Below are positions 51,589 to 61,325 of a stretch of DNA of 64,000 bases, in pieces (position 1 is the stretch's first letter; the number at the start of each line of letters is the position of its first letter). The notes under the pieces were generated by a model. The model was not told the DNA's origin and searched no databases. It saw only the letters and a list, made by a program, of their open reading frames with translations. Source of the DNA: JAKAWQ01 sp963840545. Lineage in GTDB: Bacteria; Pseudomonadota; Alphaproteobacteria; Acetobacterales; Acetobacteraceae. The position numbers and the translations under genes were made by a program. The DNA is taken from contig CAWIZE010000002.1 in NCBI GenBank assembly GCA_963840545.1, forward strand, positions 620,001 to 684,000, given 5' to 3'.

Positions 51589-52542
51589 ATGGCTCGCAAC
51601 AAGATCGCGTTGATTGGCGCCGGCGCCATCGGCGGCACGCTGGCCCACCTGGTCGGCCTCAAGGAGCTCGGCGACGTCGTCCTGTTCGACGTCTTCGGCG
51701 GGGTCGCGGCGGGCAAGGCGCTCGATCTCGAGCAGGCGGGCGCGATCGAGGGCTACGACGCGGTGATCGCCGGCGGATCGGACTATGCGCCGATCAAGGA
51801 TGCGAAAATCGTCATCGTCACGGCCGGCTTCCCGCGCCAGCCGGGCATGTCACGCGACGACCTCGTCGCCAAGAACGCCGCGGTGATGGCGGAGGTCGGC
51901 GCCGGCATCCGGCAATACTGCCCCGAGGCCTTCGTCATCGTCATCACCAACCCGCTCGACGCGATGGTCTGGGTGATGCGGGAGAAGTCCGGGCTGCCGC
52001 CGGAGCGCGTGGTGGGGATGGCGGGCGTGCTCGATTCGGCGCGTTTCCGGCTGTTCCTTGCCCGCGAGTTCGGCGTCTCGGTCGAGGACGTGAGCGCCTT
52101 CGTGCTCGGCGGGCATGGCGACGCGATGGTGCCGCTGGTGCGCTACTCGACGGTCGCCGGCATCCCGGTGCCGGACCTCGTGCGGATGGGCTGGACGAGC
52201 GAGGAGCGCATCAAGGCGATCGTCGAGCGGACGGCCAATGGCGGCGGCGAGATCCTGAAGCTGATGGGCAAGGGCAGCGCCTTCTACGCCCCCGCCTCGG
52301 CGGCGATCGCCATGGCCGAGAGTTTTCTCCTGGACAAGAAAAGGGTGCTGCCCTGTGCAGCGTGGTTGACCGGGCAGTACGGCATCACGGACCTTTATGT
52401 CGGCGTCCCGGTGGTGATCGGCGCCAAGGGGGTCGAGCGCATCATCGAGATCGCCCTGACCGCGGAGGAGAAAGCGGCGTTCGAGGCGTCGTGCGCAACG
52501 GTGCGCGGACTGATCGATGCCTCGCGCAAGCTCGTCGGCTGA
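51589..52542 (+). CDS. mdh: malate dehydrogenase
   Basis: Mdh oxidises malate to oxaloacetate with NAD. The 317-residue protein is of the LDH-like MDH group: IALIGAGAIGGTLAHLVG at the start, ITNPLDAMVWVM, the catalytic VLGGHGDAMVPLVRYSTVAG with His and Asp, and the substrate loop AGFPRQPGMSRDDL. GAGGAGCGCC is directly before the ATG. It heads mdh-sucCDAB-lpd. Confidence 0.97.
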   Translation: MARNKIALIGAGAIGGTLAHLVGLKELGDVVLFDVFGGVAAGKALDLEQAGAIEGYDAVIAGGSDYAPIKDAKIVIVTAGFPRQPGMSRDDLVAKNAAVMAEVGAGIRQYCPEAFVIVITNPLDAMVWVMREKSGLPPERVVGMAGVLDSARFRLFLAREFGVSVEDVSAFVLGGHGDAMVPLVRYSTVAGIPVPDLVRMGWTSEERIKAIVERTANGGGEILKLMGKGSAFYAPASAAIAMAESFLLDKKRVLPCAAWLTGQYGITDLYVGVPVVIGAKGVERIIEIALTAEEKAAFEASCATVRGLIDASRKLVG

Positions 52543-52550
52543 GGCCGGCG

Positions 52551-53747
52551 ATGAACATCCACGAATACCAGGCCAAGGAACTCCTCAAGAAATTCGGCGT
52601 CCCCGTGCTTCCCGGCGCGGTCGCCTGGACGCCGGACGAGGCGGTGAAGCGGGCCGAGGAGCTGCCCGGACCGGTCTATGTGGTGAAGGCGCAGCTCCAT
52701 GCCGGCGGGCGCGGCGCCGGCCACTTCGCCGATGATCCCAACGGCAAGGGCGGCGTCCGCGTCTGCCGCTCGCTCGGCGAGGTCCACGCGGCCGCCTCTG
52801 CCATGCTCGGGCACACCCTGATCACCCACCAGACTGGGCCCAAGGGGCGGCAGGTCCACCGGGTCTATGTCGAGGCGGGGGCAGCGATCGCCCGCGAATT
52901 CTATCTCTCGCTCGTGATCGACCGCGCCGCCGGGCGGGTCGCACTGGTCGCTTCGAGCGAGGGCGGCGTCGAGATCGAGGAGGTCGCCGAGCATCATCCG
53001 GACAAGATCCTCCACCTCGCCGTCGATCCCGCCTCCGGCGTCTCGCCCTTCCACGGCAGGCGGCTCGCCGCCGGCCTCGGCCTCGAAGGCAAGGAGGCCG
53101 CCGCCTTCGGCAAGCTCGTCGAGGCGCTCTACCGCGCCTTCCTCGGGCTCGACTGCGCGCTCCTGGAGATCAATCCGCTGGTGGTGACGGCGGAGGGCGC
53201 GGTGGCCGCGCTGGATGCGAAGATGGCCTTCGACGACAACGCCCTCTACCGCCATCCCGATGTGCAGAAGCTGCGCGACGAGGCGGAGGAGGACCCGAAG
53301 GAGCTCGAGGCCGAGCGCCACAGCCTCAACTATGTCGCCCTCGACGGCACCATCGGCTGCATGGTCAACGGCGCCGGGCTCGCCATGGCGACCATGGACA
53401 TCATCAAGCTCTATGGCGGCAGCCCCGCGAACTTTCTCGATGTCGGGGGCGGGGCGACCCGCGAGCGGGTGACCGCAGCCTTCAAGATCATCCTCTCCGA
53501 TCCGGACGTCGAGGCGATCCTCGTCAACATTTTCGGCGGCATCATGCGCTGCGACGTGATCGCCGAGGGCGTGGTGGCGGCGGCGCGCGAGGTCTCGCTC
53601 GACGTGCCGCTGGTGGTGCGGCTGGAGGGGACGAACGTCGCCCTCGGCAAGGAGATCCTGGCGCGCTCCGGCCTGCCGATCATCTCCGCGGAAAACCTCG
53701 CCGACGCCGCCGAGAAGGTGGTCAAGGCCGTGAACAAGGCGGGCTGA
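52551..53747 (+). CDS. sucC: succinyl-CoA synthetase beta subunit
   Basis: The 398-residue subunit has an N-terminal ATP-grasp domain (MNIHEYQAKELLKKFGVPVL, KAQLHAGGRGAGHF, LEINPLVVT) and a C-terminal ligase domain (NGAGLAMATMDIIKLYGGSP, NIFGGIMRCDVIAEGVV). It makes succinate and ATP or GTP from succinyl-CoA together with SucD. It begins 8 bases after mdh and ends 1 base before sucD. Confidence 0.98.
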   Translation: MNIHEYQAKELLKKFGVPVLPGAVAWTPDEAVKRAEELPGPVYVVKAQLHAGGRGAGHFADDPNGKGGVRVCRSLGEVHAAASAMLGHTLITHQTGPKGRQVHRVYVEAGAAIAREFYLSLVIDRAAGRVALVASSEGGVEIEEVAEHHPDKILHLAVDPASGVSPFHGRRLAAGLGLEGKEAAAFGKLVEALYRAFLGLDCALLEINPLVVTAEGAVAALDAKMAFDDNALYRHPDVQKLRDEAEEDPKELEAERHSLNYVALDGTIGCMVNGAGLAMATMDIIKLYGGSPANFLDVGGGATRERVTAAFKIILSDPDVEAILVNIFGGIMRCDVIAEGVVAAAREVSLDVPLVVRLEGTNVALGKEILARSGLPIISAENLADAAEKVVKAVNKAG

Positions 53748-53748
53748 G

Positions 53749-54624
53749 ATGGCGATCCTGGTCGATGCCGAGACACGCGTGATCACCCAGGGCTTCACGG
53801 GGGCCCAGGGCACCTTCCATTCGGAGCAGGCGATCGCCTACGGCACCAAGGTCGTCGGCGGGGTGACGCCGGGCAAGGGCGGCACCACCCATCTCGGCCT
53901 GCCGGTCTTCGAGACGGTGGCCGAGGCGGTGGCGACGACCGGCGCGACGGCGAGCGCGATCTACGTGCCCCCGCCTTTCGCGGCGGACGCGATCCTCGAG
54001 GCGATCGACGCCGGCGTGCCGCTCATCATCTGCATCACCGAGGGCATCCCGGTGCTCGACATGGTGCGGGTCAAGCGGGCGCTCTCGGGCACCGGCGCGC
54101 GGCTGATCGGCCCCAACTGCCCGGGCGTGATCACGCCGGACGCCTGCAAGATCGGCATCATGCCGGGGCATATCCATCGCCGCGGCAAGATCGGCATCGT
54201 CTCCCGCTCGGGCACGCTCACCTATGAGGCGGTGGCGCAGACGACCGCGGCCGGGCTCGGCCAGAGCAGCTGCGTCGGCATCGGCGGCGATCCGGTGAAA
54301 GGGACGGACTTCATCGAGGTCCTGGAGCTCTTCCTCGCCGACCCCGAGACCGCGGCGATCGTGATGATCGGCGAGATCGGCGGCGAGAGCGAGATCGACG
54401 CTGCCGAATTCCTCGCCCGCGCCCCCGTGAAAAAACCCGTGGTCGGGTTCGTGGCGGGTGCCACGGCGCCGCCGGGCCGGCGGATGGGCCACGCCGGGGC
54501 GGTGATCAGCGGCGGGCGGGACACCGCCGCGGCCAAGATGGCGGCGATGCGCGAGGCGGGCATCCATGTCGCCGAGAGCCCGGCCGCGCTCGGCAGCACA
54601 ATGGTCCGCGCGCTTGGCGGCTGA
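53749..54624 (+). CDS. sucD: succinyl-CoA synthetase alpha subunit
   Basis: The 291-residue subunit has the CoA-binding Rossmann part (ILVDAETRVITQGFTGAQGT with GFTGAQG), ITEGIPVLDMVRVK, LIGPNCPGVITP and the phospho-His loop GHAGAVISGGRDTAAAKMAA. It follows sucC by one base. Length normal. Confidence 0.98.
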   Translation: MAILVDAETRVITQGFTGAQGTFHSEQAIAYGTKVVGGVTPGKGGTTHLGLPVFETVAEAVATTGATASAIYVPPPFAADAILEAIDAGVPLIICITEGIPVLDMVRVKRALSGTGARLIGPNCPGVITPDACKIGIMPGHIHRRGKIGIVSRSGTLTYEAVAQTTAAGLGQSSCVGIGGDPVKGTDFIEVLELFLADPETAAIVMIGEIGGESEIDAAEFLARAPVKKPVVGFVAGATAPPGRRMGHAGAVISGGRDTAAAKMAAMREAGIHVAESPAALGSTMVRALGG

Positions 54625-54764
54625 GTATAGGCCCATGCGCCATTCGCATGGCAGAAGCCGGAGAGCCACCGCGCCTGCATGCGCCGTTCTTCCTATCTTG
54701 ACTGAGGACAGACTCTAACTGGGGTCCGAGACGGGCCCGAAACGCGACCAACGGGGTTTCGGCG

Positions 54765-57671
54765 ATGGCGGGTGTGGATGTTCTGGCAAGCGTGTTCAGC
54801 GGTGCGAACGCGACGTTCCTGGCCGATCTCTATGCGAAATGGGCGGAAAATCCGACCGCCGTCGACCCGAGCTTCGCCGAGCTCTTTTCCAGCCTGGACG
54901 AGGAATCCCGCGCCGTCCTGACCGACGCGGCCGGCGCCTCCTGGGCACCCCGGCCGTCGCTTTTCGCGCCCGAGCCGCCCGCCCAGTCGCCGCCCGCCCA
55001 ATCGCCGGCCGCCCAATCGCCGCTCGCCCGCTCGCCCGGCCCCCGACGGGCGGAGCAGGCAAGCCTCTCGGCCGCCGAAGTGCGGGCGGCCACGCTCGAT
55101 TCGATCCGCGTCCTGATGCTGATCCGCGCCTACCGCGTGCGCGGGCATCTCGAGGCCCGCCTCGACCCGCTCGGCCTCACCGAGCCCAAGCCGCACGCGG
55201 AGCTCGATCCCGCCAGCTATGGCTTCACCGCTTCCGATTTCGACCGTCCGATCTTCATCAACAACGTGCTCGGCCGCGAGACCGCGACTTTGCGTGAGAT
55301 CCTGGCGATCCTGCGCGCGACCTATTGCGGCTCGATCGGCGTCGAGTTCATGCATATCCAGGATCCGGGCCAGAAATCCTGGATCCAGCGCAATATGGAA
55401 GGCGCGCCCTGGCAGGGCGCCTTCGATGCGGCGGCCAAGCGCAGGATCCTCGGCCAGCTTACCGAGGCCGAAGGCTTCGAGGCGTTCTGCCAGAAGCGCT
55501 TCGTCGGCACCAAGCGCTTCGGGCTCGAGGGTGGCGAGGTGACGATCCCGGCCGTGCAGGCGGCGATCGAGAGCGCGGTCGCGGCGGGGGTGACGGAGAT
55601 TGCGATCGGCATGCCGCACCGCGGCCGGCTGAACACCCTCGTCAACGTGGTGAAGAAGCCGCTCACCGCGATCTTCAGCGAGTTCGGTGGCGCCAGCTCC
55701 AAGCCCGAGGACGTGCAGGGCTCGGGCGACGTGAAATACCATCTCGGCACCTCGACCGATCTCGAGATCGAAGGCCGGCCGCTGCATCTCTCGCTGCAGC
55801 CGAACCCCTCGCATCTCGAGGCGGTCGATCCGGTGGTGATGGGCAAGGTGCGGGCGCGCCAGGACATGGCGGGCGACATCGCCACGCGGCGCAAGGTGAT
55901 GGGGATCCTGATGCACGGCGACGCGGCCTTCGCCGGGCAGGGGCTGGTCTACGAGACGCTGGCGATGAGCCAGCTCATCGGCTACCGCGTCGGCGGCACG
56001 GTGCATCTGGTGGTCAACAACCAGATTGGCTTCACCACCGTCCCGGCGCACGCCTTCTCCGGCCTCTATTGCACCGACGTCGCCAAATCCGTCCAGTCGC
56101 CGATCTTCCATGTCAACGGCGACGATCCCGAGGCGGTGGTCTATTGCGCCCGGCTCGCCACCGAGTTCCGCCACACCTTCGGCGTCGACACCGTGGTGGA
56201 CATCGTCTGCTACCGCCGCCATGGCCACAATGAGACCGACGAGCCGGCCTTCACCCAACCGCTGATGTACCGCGCCATCGCCGCGCACAAGACGACACGC
56301 ACGCTCTATGCCGAGGCGCTCGCCGCTTCGGGCACCGTGAGCCTGGCCGAGGCGAGCGCGATGTGGGACGAGTTCGCGGCGACCCTCGAAGAAGCGTTCC
56401 AGGCAGCGCTTTCCTACAAGCCGAACAAGGCCGACTGGCTGGAGGGCCATTGGAGCGGGCTCACCCGCGAGGACGACGAGGCGGAGGAGGCGACCGCGGC
56501 TGCCGCGGGCGATCTCGCCAGGGTCGGCGCGGCGCTGGTGCGCGTGCCGGAGGATTTCGACCTCAACCCGAAGATCCGCCGCCAGCTCGAAGCGAAGAAA
56601 GCGATGATCGAGAGCAGCGCAGGGATCGACTGGGCGACCGCGGAGGCGCTCGCCTTCGGCACGCTGCTCGTCGAGGGCCACCGGGTGCGCCTCTCGGGCG
56701 AGGACACGGAGCGCGGCACCTTCAGCCAGCGCCACGCGGTGCTGATCGACCAGACCAGCCAGAAGCAGTACGTCCCGCTCAACGCGATCGCGCCCGGCCA
56801 GGCCAAGTTCGAAGTCTACAACTCGCTTCTCTCCGAGGTCGGCGTGCTCGGTTTCGAATACGGCTACAGCCTCGCCGACCCGCGCTCGCTGGTGATGTGG
56901 GAGGCGCAGTTCGGCGACTTCGCCAACGGCGCGCAGGTGATCATCGACCAGTTCCTCGCCTCGGGCGAAACCAAATGGCTGCGTATGTCGGGGCTCGTGC
57001 TGCTGCTCCCGCACGGCTACGAGGGCCAGGGGCCGGAGCATTCCTCGGCGCGGCTGGAGCGCTATCTCCAGCTCTGCGCCGAGCGCAACATGCAGGTCTG
57101 CAACCTGACCACCCCGGGCAACTACTTCCATGCGCTCCGCCGGCAGCTCAAGCGGAACTTCCGCAAGCCCCTGGTGCTGATGACCCCGAAATCCCTGCTC
57201 CGGCACAAGCTCGCCGTCTCGCCGCTCGCCGCGATGAGCGAGGGAAGCTGCTTCAAGCCGGTGCTCGGCGAGGTGGACGGGATCGCGCCCGAAAGGGTCG
57301 CGCGCGTGGTGCTCTCAAGTGGAAAAGTCTATTACGACCTGCGCGCCGAGCGGCAGGCGAAGAAGATCGGCAACGTGGCGCTACTCAGGCTGGAACAGAT
57401 CTATCCCTTCCCGGTCAAGGCCCTGAAGCAGGCGCTGGCACCCTATCCCAAGGCCGAGCTGGTATGGTGCCAGGAGGAGCCGGAGAATATGGGGGCCTGG
57501 AGCTTCGTCGATCGGCGGCTGGAGCGCGTGCTCGAGGATGTCGGCGGCGCCCCCGGGCGGCGGCCGCGCTATGTCGGGCGGGCGGAGGCGGCGAGCACGG
57601 CGACCGGACTCGCCACGGTGCACGCGGCGGAGCAGGCGGCGCTGGTACGCCGGGCATTGACGGTCGCGTGA
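54765..57671 (+). CDS. sucA: 2-oxoglutarate dehydrogenase E1 component
   Basis: E1 decarboxylates 2-oxoglutarate with thiamine diphosphate and passes succinyl to the E2 lipoyl arm. The 968-residue protein has an N-terminal E2-binding region (NATFLADLYAKWAENPTAVD), IGMPHRGRLNTLVNVVKKPL, the ThDP GDxxN region HVNGDDPEAVVYCARLATEF then RRHGHNETDEPAFTQP, and late HGYEGQGPEHSSARLERYLQ. A Pro/Ala/Gln/Ser-rich linker made of 15-bp repeats lies at residues 71-90. It is 140 bases from sucD, so it may have its own promoter. Confidence 0.98.
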   Translation: MAGVDVLASVFSGANATFLADLYAKWAENPTAVDPSFAELFSSLDEESRAVLTDAAGASWAPRPSLFAPEPPAQSPPAQSPAAQSPLARSPGPRRAEQASLSAAEVRAATLDSIRVLMLIRAYRVRGHLEARLDPLGLTEPKPHAELDPASYGFTASDFDRPIFINNVLGRETATLREILAILRATYCGSIGVEFMHIQDPGQKSWIQRNMEGAPWQGAFDAAAKRRILGQLTEAEGFEAFCQKRFVGTKRFGLEGGEVTIPAVQAAIESAVAAGVTEIAIGMPHRGRLNTLVNVVKKPLTAIFSEFGGASSKPEDVQGSGDVKYHLGTSTDLEIEGRPLHLSLQPNPSHLEAVDPVVMGKVRARQDMAGDIATRRKVMGILMHGDAAFAGQGLVYETLAMSQLIGYRVGGTVHLVVNNQIGFTTVPAHAFSGLYCTDVAKSVQSPIFHVNGDDPEAVVYCARLATEFRHTFGVDTVVDIVCYRRHGHNETDEPAFTQPLMYRAIAAHKTTRTLYAEALAASGTVSLAEASAMWDEFAATLEEAFQAALSYKPNKADWLEGHWSGLTREDDEAEEATAAAAGDLARVGAALVRVPEDFDLNPKIRRQLEAKKAMIESSAGIDWATAEALAFGTLLVEGHRVRLSGEDTERGTFSQRHAVLIDQTSQKQYVPLNAIAPGQAKFEVYNSLLSEVGVLGFEYGYSLADPRSLVMWEAQFGDFANGAQVIIDQFLASGETKWLRMSGLVLLLPHGYEGQGPEHSSARLERYLQLCAERNMQVCNLTTPGNYFHALRRQLKRNFRKPLVLMTPKSLLRHKLAVSPLAAMSEGSCFKPVLGEVDGIAPERVARVVLSSGKVYYDLRAERQAKKIGNVALLRLEQIYPFPVKALKQALAPYPKAELVWCQEEPENMGAWSFVDRRLERVLEDVGGAPGRRPRYVGRAEAASTATGLATVHAAEQAALVRRALTVA
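54975..55034 (+). repeat. four 15-bp in-frame repeats within sucA
   Basis: Units encode PPAQS, PPAQS, PAAQS and PLARS, with the DNA core CCG-CCC-GCC-CAA-TCG varying slightly. They form a flexible linker after the E2-binding N-terminus. The length suggests slippage or unequal exchange. Confidence 0.9.
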
Positions 57672-57688
57672 GCGCGGGGAGAGCGGGC

Positions 57689-58927
57689 ATGGCAAGCGAG
57701 ATCAAGGTGCCGCCGCTCGGCGAGAGCGTGACTTCGGCGACCGTGGCGCGCTGGCTGAAGCAGGCCGGCGAGGTGGTGGCGATGGACGAGCCGCTCGTCG
57801 AGCTGGAGACGGACAAGGTGACGGTGGAGGTGCCGGCGCCGGCGGCCGGGGTGCTCGCCGAGATCACGGCCGCGACCGGGGCCGAGGTCGCGGTCGGGGC
57901 GGTGCTCGGCCGGCTGGACGGCGCTGCCGTGGCGAAGGCGCCGCCCCCTCCTGCGGCAGGCGTGCGCGAACAGCCGCCGCCCTCGGGCCCCGTCCCCCGG
58001 CCCGCGGCCGTCCCACCGACCGCGGGCCCGTTGCCCGTGACCCCTCTTCCGGCCGCCGCCCGGCTGATCGAGGAAAAGGAAATCACCACCCAGGCGATCG
58101 GCCCCGGCTCGGGCAAGGACGGGCGGATCACCAAGGGCGACGTGCTCGCCTTCCTGAGCCGCCCCGCCGCCTCGCCCGCGCCGGCAGGCCCCGCCCCGGC
58201 TTCCAAGGCCCCGCGCGAAACCGAGCCCGGCGAGGAGCGCGTGCGGATGACGCGGCTCCGCCGCACCATCGCGCTCCGCCTCAAGGAAGCGCAGAACACC
58301 GCCGCGATGCTCACCACCTTCAACGAGGTGGACATGAGCGCGGTGATGGCGATCCGTGCCGAATACCGCGAGCTCTTCGAGAAGAAGCACAAGGGCGTGC
58401 GGCTTGGCTTCATGAGCTTCTTCGTCCGCGCCTGCATCACGGCGCTGCAGGAATTCCCCGCCGCCAACGCCGAGATCGACGGCGAGGACATCGTCTACAA
58501 GCACTTCGTGCACATGGGCATCGCCGTCGGCGGGGCGAACGGCCTCGTCGTCCCGGTGATCCGCAATGCCGAGCGCATGAGCTTCGCCGAGATCGAGGGC
58601 GCGACCTCCGATTTCGGCAAGCGCGCGCGCGAAGGCACGCTCAAGCTCGAGGAGCTGACCGGCGGCACCTTCAGCATCACCAATGGCGGGGTGTACGGCT
58701 CGCTGATGTCGACGCCGATCCTCAACCCGCCCCAGTCGGCGATTCTCGGGATGCACAAGATCCAGGACCGGCCGGTGGCGATCGCCGGCAAGGTCGAGAT
58801 CCGGCCGATGATGTATCTCGCGCTCAGCTACGATCACCGCGTCGTCGATGGGCGGGAAGCGGTCTCGTTCCTCGTTCGCCTCAAGGAAGGGATCGAGGAT
58901 CCGCGCCGCCTGCTGCTCGATCTCTGA
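57689..58927 (+). CDS. sucB: dihydrolipoyl succinyltransferase (E2)
   Basis: The 412-residue protein has an N-terminal lipoyl domain with the lipoylated Lys in ELETDKVTVEVPAPAAGVL, a Pro/Ala-rich linker, a peripheral-subunit-binding domain (IGPGSGKDGRITKGDVLAFL) and the catalytic domain ending LALSYDHRVVDGREAVSFLV with the active-site His and Asp. It forms the core of the 2-oxoglutarate dehydrogenase complex. It begins 17 bases after sucA. Confidence 0.98.
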   Translation: MASEIKVPPLGESVTSATVARWLKQAGEVVAMDEPLVELETDKVTVEVPAPAAGVLAEITAATGAEVAVGAVLGRLDGAAVAKAPPPPAAGVREQPPPSGPVPRPAAVPPTAGPLPVTPLPAAARLIEEKEITTQAIGPGSGKDGRITKGDVLAFLSRPAASPAPAGPAPASKAPRETEPGEERVRMTRLRRTIALRLKEAQNTAAMLTTFNEVDMSAVMAIRAEYRELFEKKHKGVRLGFMSFFVRACITALQEFPAANAEIDGEDIVYKHFVHMGIAVGGANGLVVPVIRNAERMSFAEIEGATSDFGKRAREGTLKLEELTGGTFSITNGGVYGSLMSTPILNPPQSAILGMHKIQDRPVAIAGKVEIRPMMYLALSYDHRVVDGREAVSFLVRLKEGIEDPRRLLLDL

Positions 58928-58940
58928 AAAGGCGCCTCTG

Positions 58941-60332
58941 GTGAGCGAAGAATTCGACCTGATCGTCATCGGCGCCGGGCCCGGCGGCTACGTTTCGGCG
59001 ATCCGCGCCGCCCAGCTCGGCATGCGCGTTGCCTGCGTCGAGGGCCGCGAGACGCTCGGCGGGACCTGCCTCAATGTCGGCTGCATCCCTTCCAAGGCGC
59101 TGCTGCAATCCTCCGAGGAATTCGTCCATGCCGGGCACGGCCTCGCGGCGCACGGCGTGCTGGTCGAGAAGGTCGGGCTCGATCTCGCGCGGATGCAGGC
59201 GCGCAAGGACTCCGTGGTCGAGGCCAACGTCAAAGGCGTAGAATTCCTCTTCCGCAAGAACAAGGTCGCCTGGCTCAAAGGGTTTGGCCGCATCGCTGCC
59301 CCTGGCCAGGTCGCGGTGAACGGCACGACTCACACGGCCCGCCACATCGTCATCGCCTCGGGGAGCGAAAGCACACCGCTTCCCGGCGTGACGGTGGACG
59401 AGAAGCGGATCGTGACCTCGACCGGCGGGCTCGTGTTCGACACCGTGCCGAAGCGCCTCGCCGTGATCGGCGGCGGCTATATCGGGCTCGAGCTCGGCAG
59501 CGTCTGGCAGCGGCTCGGGGCCGAGGTGACGGTGGTCGAATTCCTCGACCGGCTCGTGCCGACGATGGATGGCGAGCTCGCGAAGCAGCTCGAGCGCATA
59601 CTGGCGCGGCAGGGGATGAAATTCCGCCTCGGGACCAAGGTAACGGCGGCCGAGCCCGGCAACGAGGGCGTCCGGCTTCGCCTCGAGCCGGTCAAGGGCG
59701 GCGAGGCGAGCACGCTCGTCGTGGACGCGGTGCTGGTGTCGGTGGGGCGGCGGGCGCACACGAACGGCTTGGGGCTCGCCGAGGTCGGCGTCGCACTCGA
59801 CGAGCGCGGGCGGATCGTGACCGACCGGAACTTCGTGACCTCGGTCCCAGGCGTCTACGCGATCGGCGATGCCATCGCCGGGCCGATGCTCGCCCACAAG
59901 GCGATGGACGAGGGCACGGCGCTCGCCGAGATCCTGGCCGGCCACGTGGCGCACGTGAACTACGATGCGATCCCAGGCGTCGTTTATACTTGGCCGGAGG
60001 CCGCCGCGGTCGGCAAGACCGAGGAAGAGCTGAAAGCCGCCGGCCTTGCCTATAAAATCGGAAAGTACCCGTTCACCGCCAATCCGCGCGCCCGCGCCAT
60101 GGGCGATACCGAAGGGTTCGTGAAGATCCTCGCCGATGCGACAACCGACGCCGTTCTCGGCGCGCACATCATCGGCCCCGACGCCGGCACACTGATCGCC
60201 GAGGTGGTGACAGCGATGGAATTCGGCGCCTCGGCCGAGGATATCGGGATCGCCTCGCACGCCCACCCGACGCTGAACGAGGCGGTGAAGGAAGCGGCAC
60301 TCGCGGTCGACGGCCGCGCCATCCACCTCTAG
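58941..60332 (+). CDS. lpdA: dihydrolipoyl dehydrogenase (E3)
   Basis: The 463-residue flavoprotein reoxidises the lipoyl arm with NAD. It has FAD-binding DLIVIGAGPGGYVSAIRAAQ, the redox disulfide GGTCLNVGCIPSKALLQ, NAD-binding AVIGGGYIGLELGSVWQRLG and the C-terminal His-Glu in ASHAHPTLNEAVKEA. I use the GTG at 58941 (MSEEFDL). It is the E3 of the complex encoded just upstream. Confidence 0.97.
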   Translation: MSEEFDLIVIGAGPGGYVSAIRAAQLGMRVACVEGRETLGGTCLNVGCIPSKALLQSSEEFVHAGHGLAAHGVLVEKVGLDLARMQARKDSVVEANVKGVEFLFRKNKVAWLKGFGRIAAPGQVAVNGTTHTARHIVIASGSESTPLPGVTVDEKRIVTSTGGLVFDTVPKRLAVIGGGYIGLELGSVWQRLGAEVTVVEFLDRLVPTMDGELAKQLERILARQGMKFRLGTKVTAAEPGNEGVRLRLEPVKGGEASTLVVDAVLVSVGRRAHTNGLGLAEVGVALDERGRIVTDRNFVTSVPGVYAIGDAIAGPMLAHKAMDEGTALAEILAGHVAHVNYDAIPGVVYTWPEAAAVGKTEEELKAAGLAYKIGKYPFTANPRARAMGDTEGFVKILADATTDAVLGAHIIGPDAGTLIAEVVTAMEFGASAEDIGIASHAHPTLNEAVKEAALAVDGRAIHL

Positions 60333-60341
60333 TCGGCACTC

Positions 60342-61325
60342 ATGCGCCCACTGGCGCTGACGATGGGCGAGCCGGCCGGGATCGGGGGCGAGATCACGCT
60401 CGCCGCGTGGCAGGCGCTGCGCACCGAAGACCTCGCCTTCTTCGCCATCGACGATCCCGCTCGCCTCGCCGCCATCGACCCGCGCGTGCCGCTCGCGACG
60501 ATCGCCGGGCCGGAGGAGGCGCCTTCGCGCTTCGCCGACGCCCTCCCCGTCTTTCCGCTCCGGCTCGCCGCGCCCGCCGTGCCCGGAAAACCCGATCCGC
60601 GCAACGCCCCTGCCGTGATCGGCGCGATCGAGCGCGCCGTGGCCCTCGCCCGCGCCGGGCGCGCCGCGGCGGTGGTGACCAACCCGATCAGCAAGGCCGT
60701 GCTCTATGGCGCGGGCTTCGCCTATCCGGGCCATACCGAGTTCCTCGCGGCGCTGACCGGCGGGGCCCAGCCGGTGATGATGCTCGTCGGGCCGGACCTG
60801 CGGGTCGTGCCGGTCACGGTCCATGTCTCGCTCCGCGCGGCGATCGCGATGCTGGACACCCAGCTCATCATCCGCCTCGGGCGGATCGCGGCGGCGGGGC
60901 TCGCCCGCGATTTCGGCATTGCCCGCCCGCGGCTCGCCGTCGCGGGGCTCAATCCACACGCCGGCGAGGCGGGCGCGCTCGGCGCGGAGGACCGCGAGAT
61001 CGTGGCCCCCGCCGTCGCGGCCCTCGCCGCCGAGGGCATCGCCGCCGCCGGACCCTTCCCTCCCGACACCATGTTCACGCCGGCGGCACGGGCGCGCTAC
61101 GATGCCGCGCTCTGCATGTACCACGACCAGGCGTTGATCCCGCTCAAGACGCTCGACATGGCCCACGGCGTCAACGTCACGCTCGGGCTGCCGATCGTGC
61201 GCACCTCGCCCGACCACGGTACGGCGTTCGACATCGCGGGAAGCGGCTCGGCCGACCCCTCGAGCCTCATCGCCGCCCTGCGCCTGGCCGCCGCCATGGC
61301 TGCGCAACGCGAGAGGGTCGCATGA
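60342..61325 (+). CDS. pdxA: 4-hydroxythreonine-4-phosphate dehydrogenase
   Basis: PdxA oxidises 4-phosphohydroxythreonine with NAD in the DXP-dependent pyridoxal phosphate pathway. The 327-residue product has LTMGEPAGIGGEITLAAW at the start, TNPISKAVLYGAGFAYPGHT with a metal-ligand His, NPHAGEAGALGAEDREIV, and MYHDQALIPLKTLDM with another metal His. It is 9 bases after lpdA and overlaps pdxJ by 4. Confidence 0.97.
   Translation: MRPLALTMGEPAGIGGEITLAAWQALRTEDLAFFAIDDPARLAAIDPRVPLATIAGPEEAPSRFADALPVFPLRLAAPAVPGKPDPRNAPAVIGAIERAVALARAGRAAAVVTNPISKAVLYGAGFAYPGHTEFLAALTGGAQPVMMLVGPDLRVVPVTVHVSLRAAIAMLDTQLIIRLGRIAAAGLARDFGIARPRLAVAGLNPHAGEAGALGAEDREIVAPAVAALAAEGIAAAGPFPPDTMFTPAARARYDAALCMYHDQALIPLKTLDMAHGVNVTLGLPIVRTSPDHGTAFDIAGSGSADPSSLIAALRLAAAMAAQRERVA

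Noticed and set aside
54693..57206. Open frame of about 840 codons opposite sucA
   Set aside because: It is complementary to conserved E1 sequence and shows no family features.
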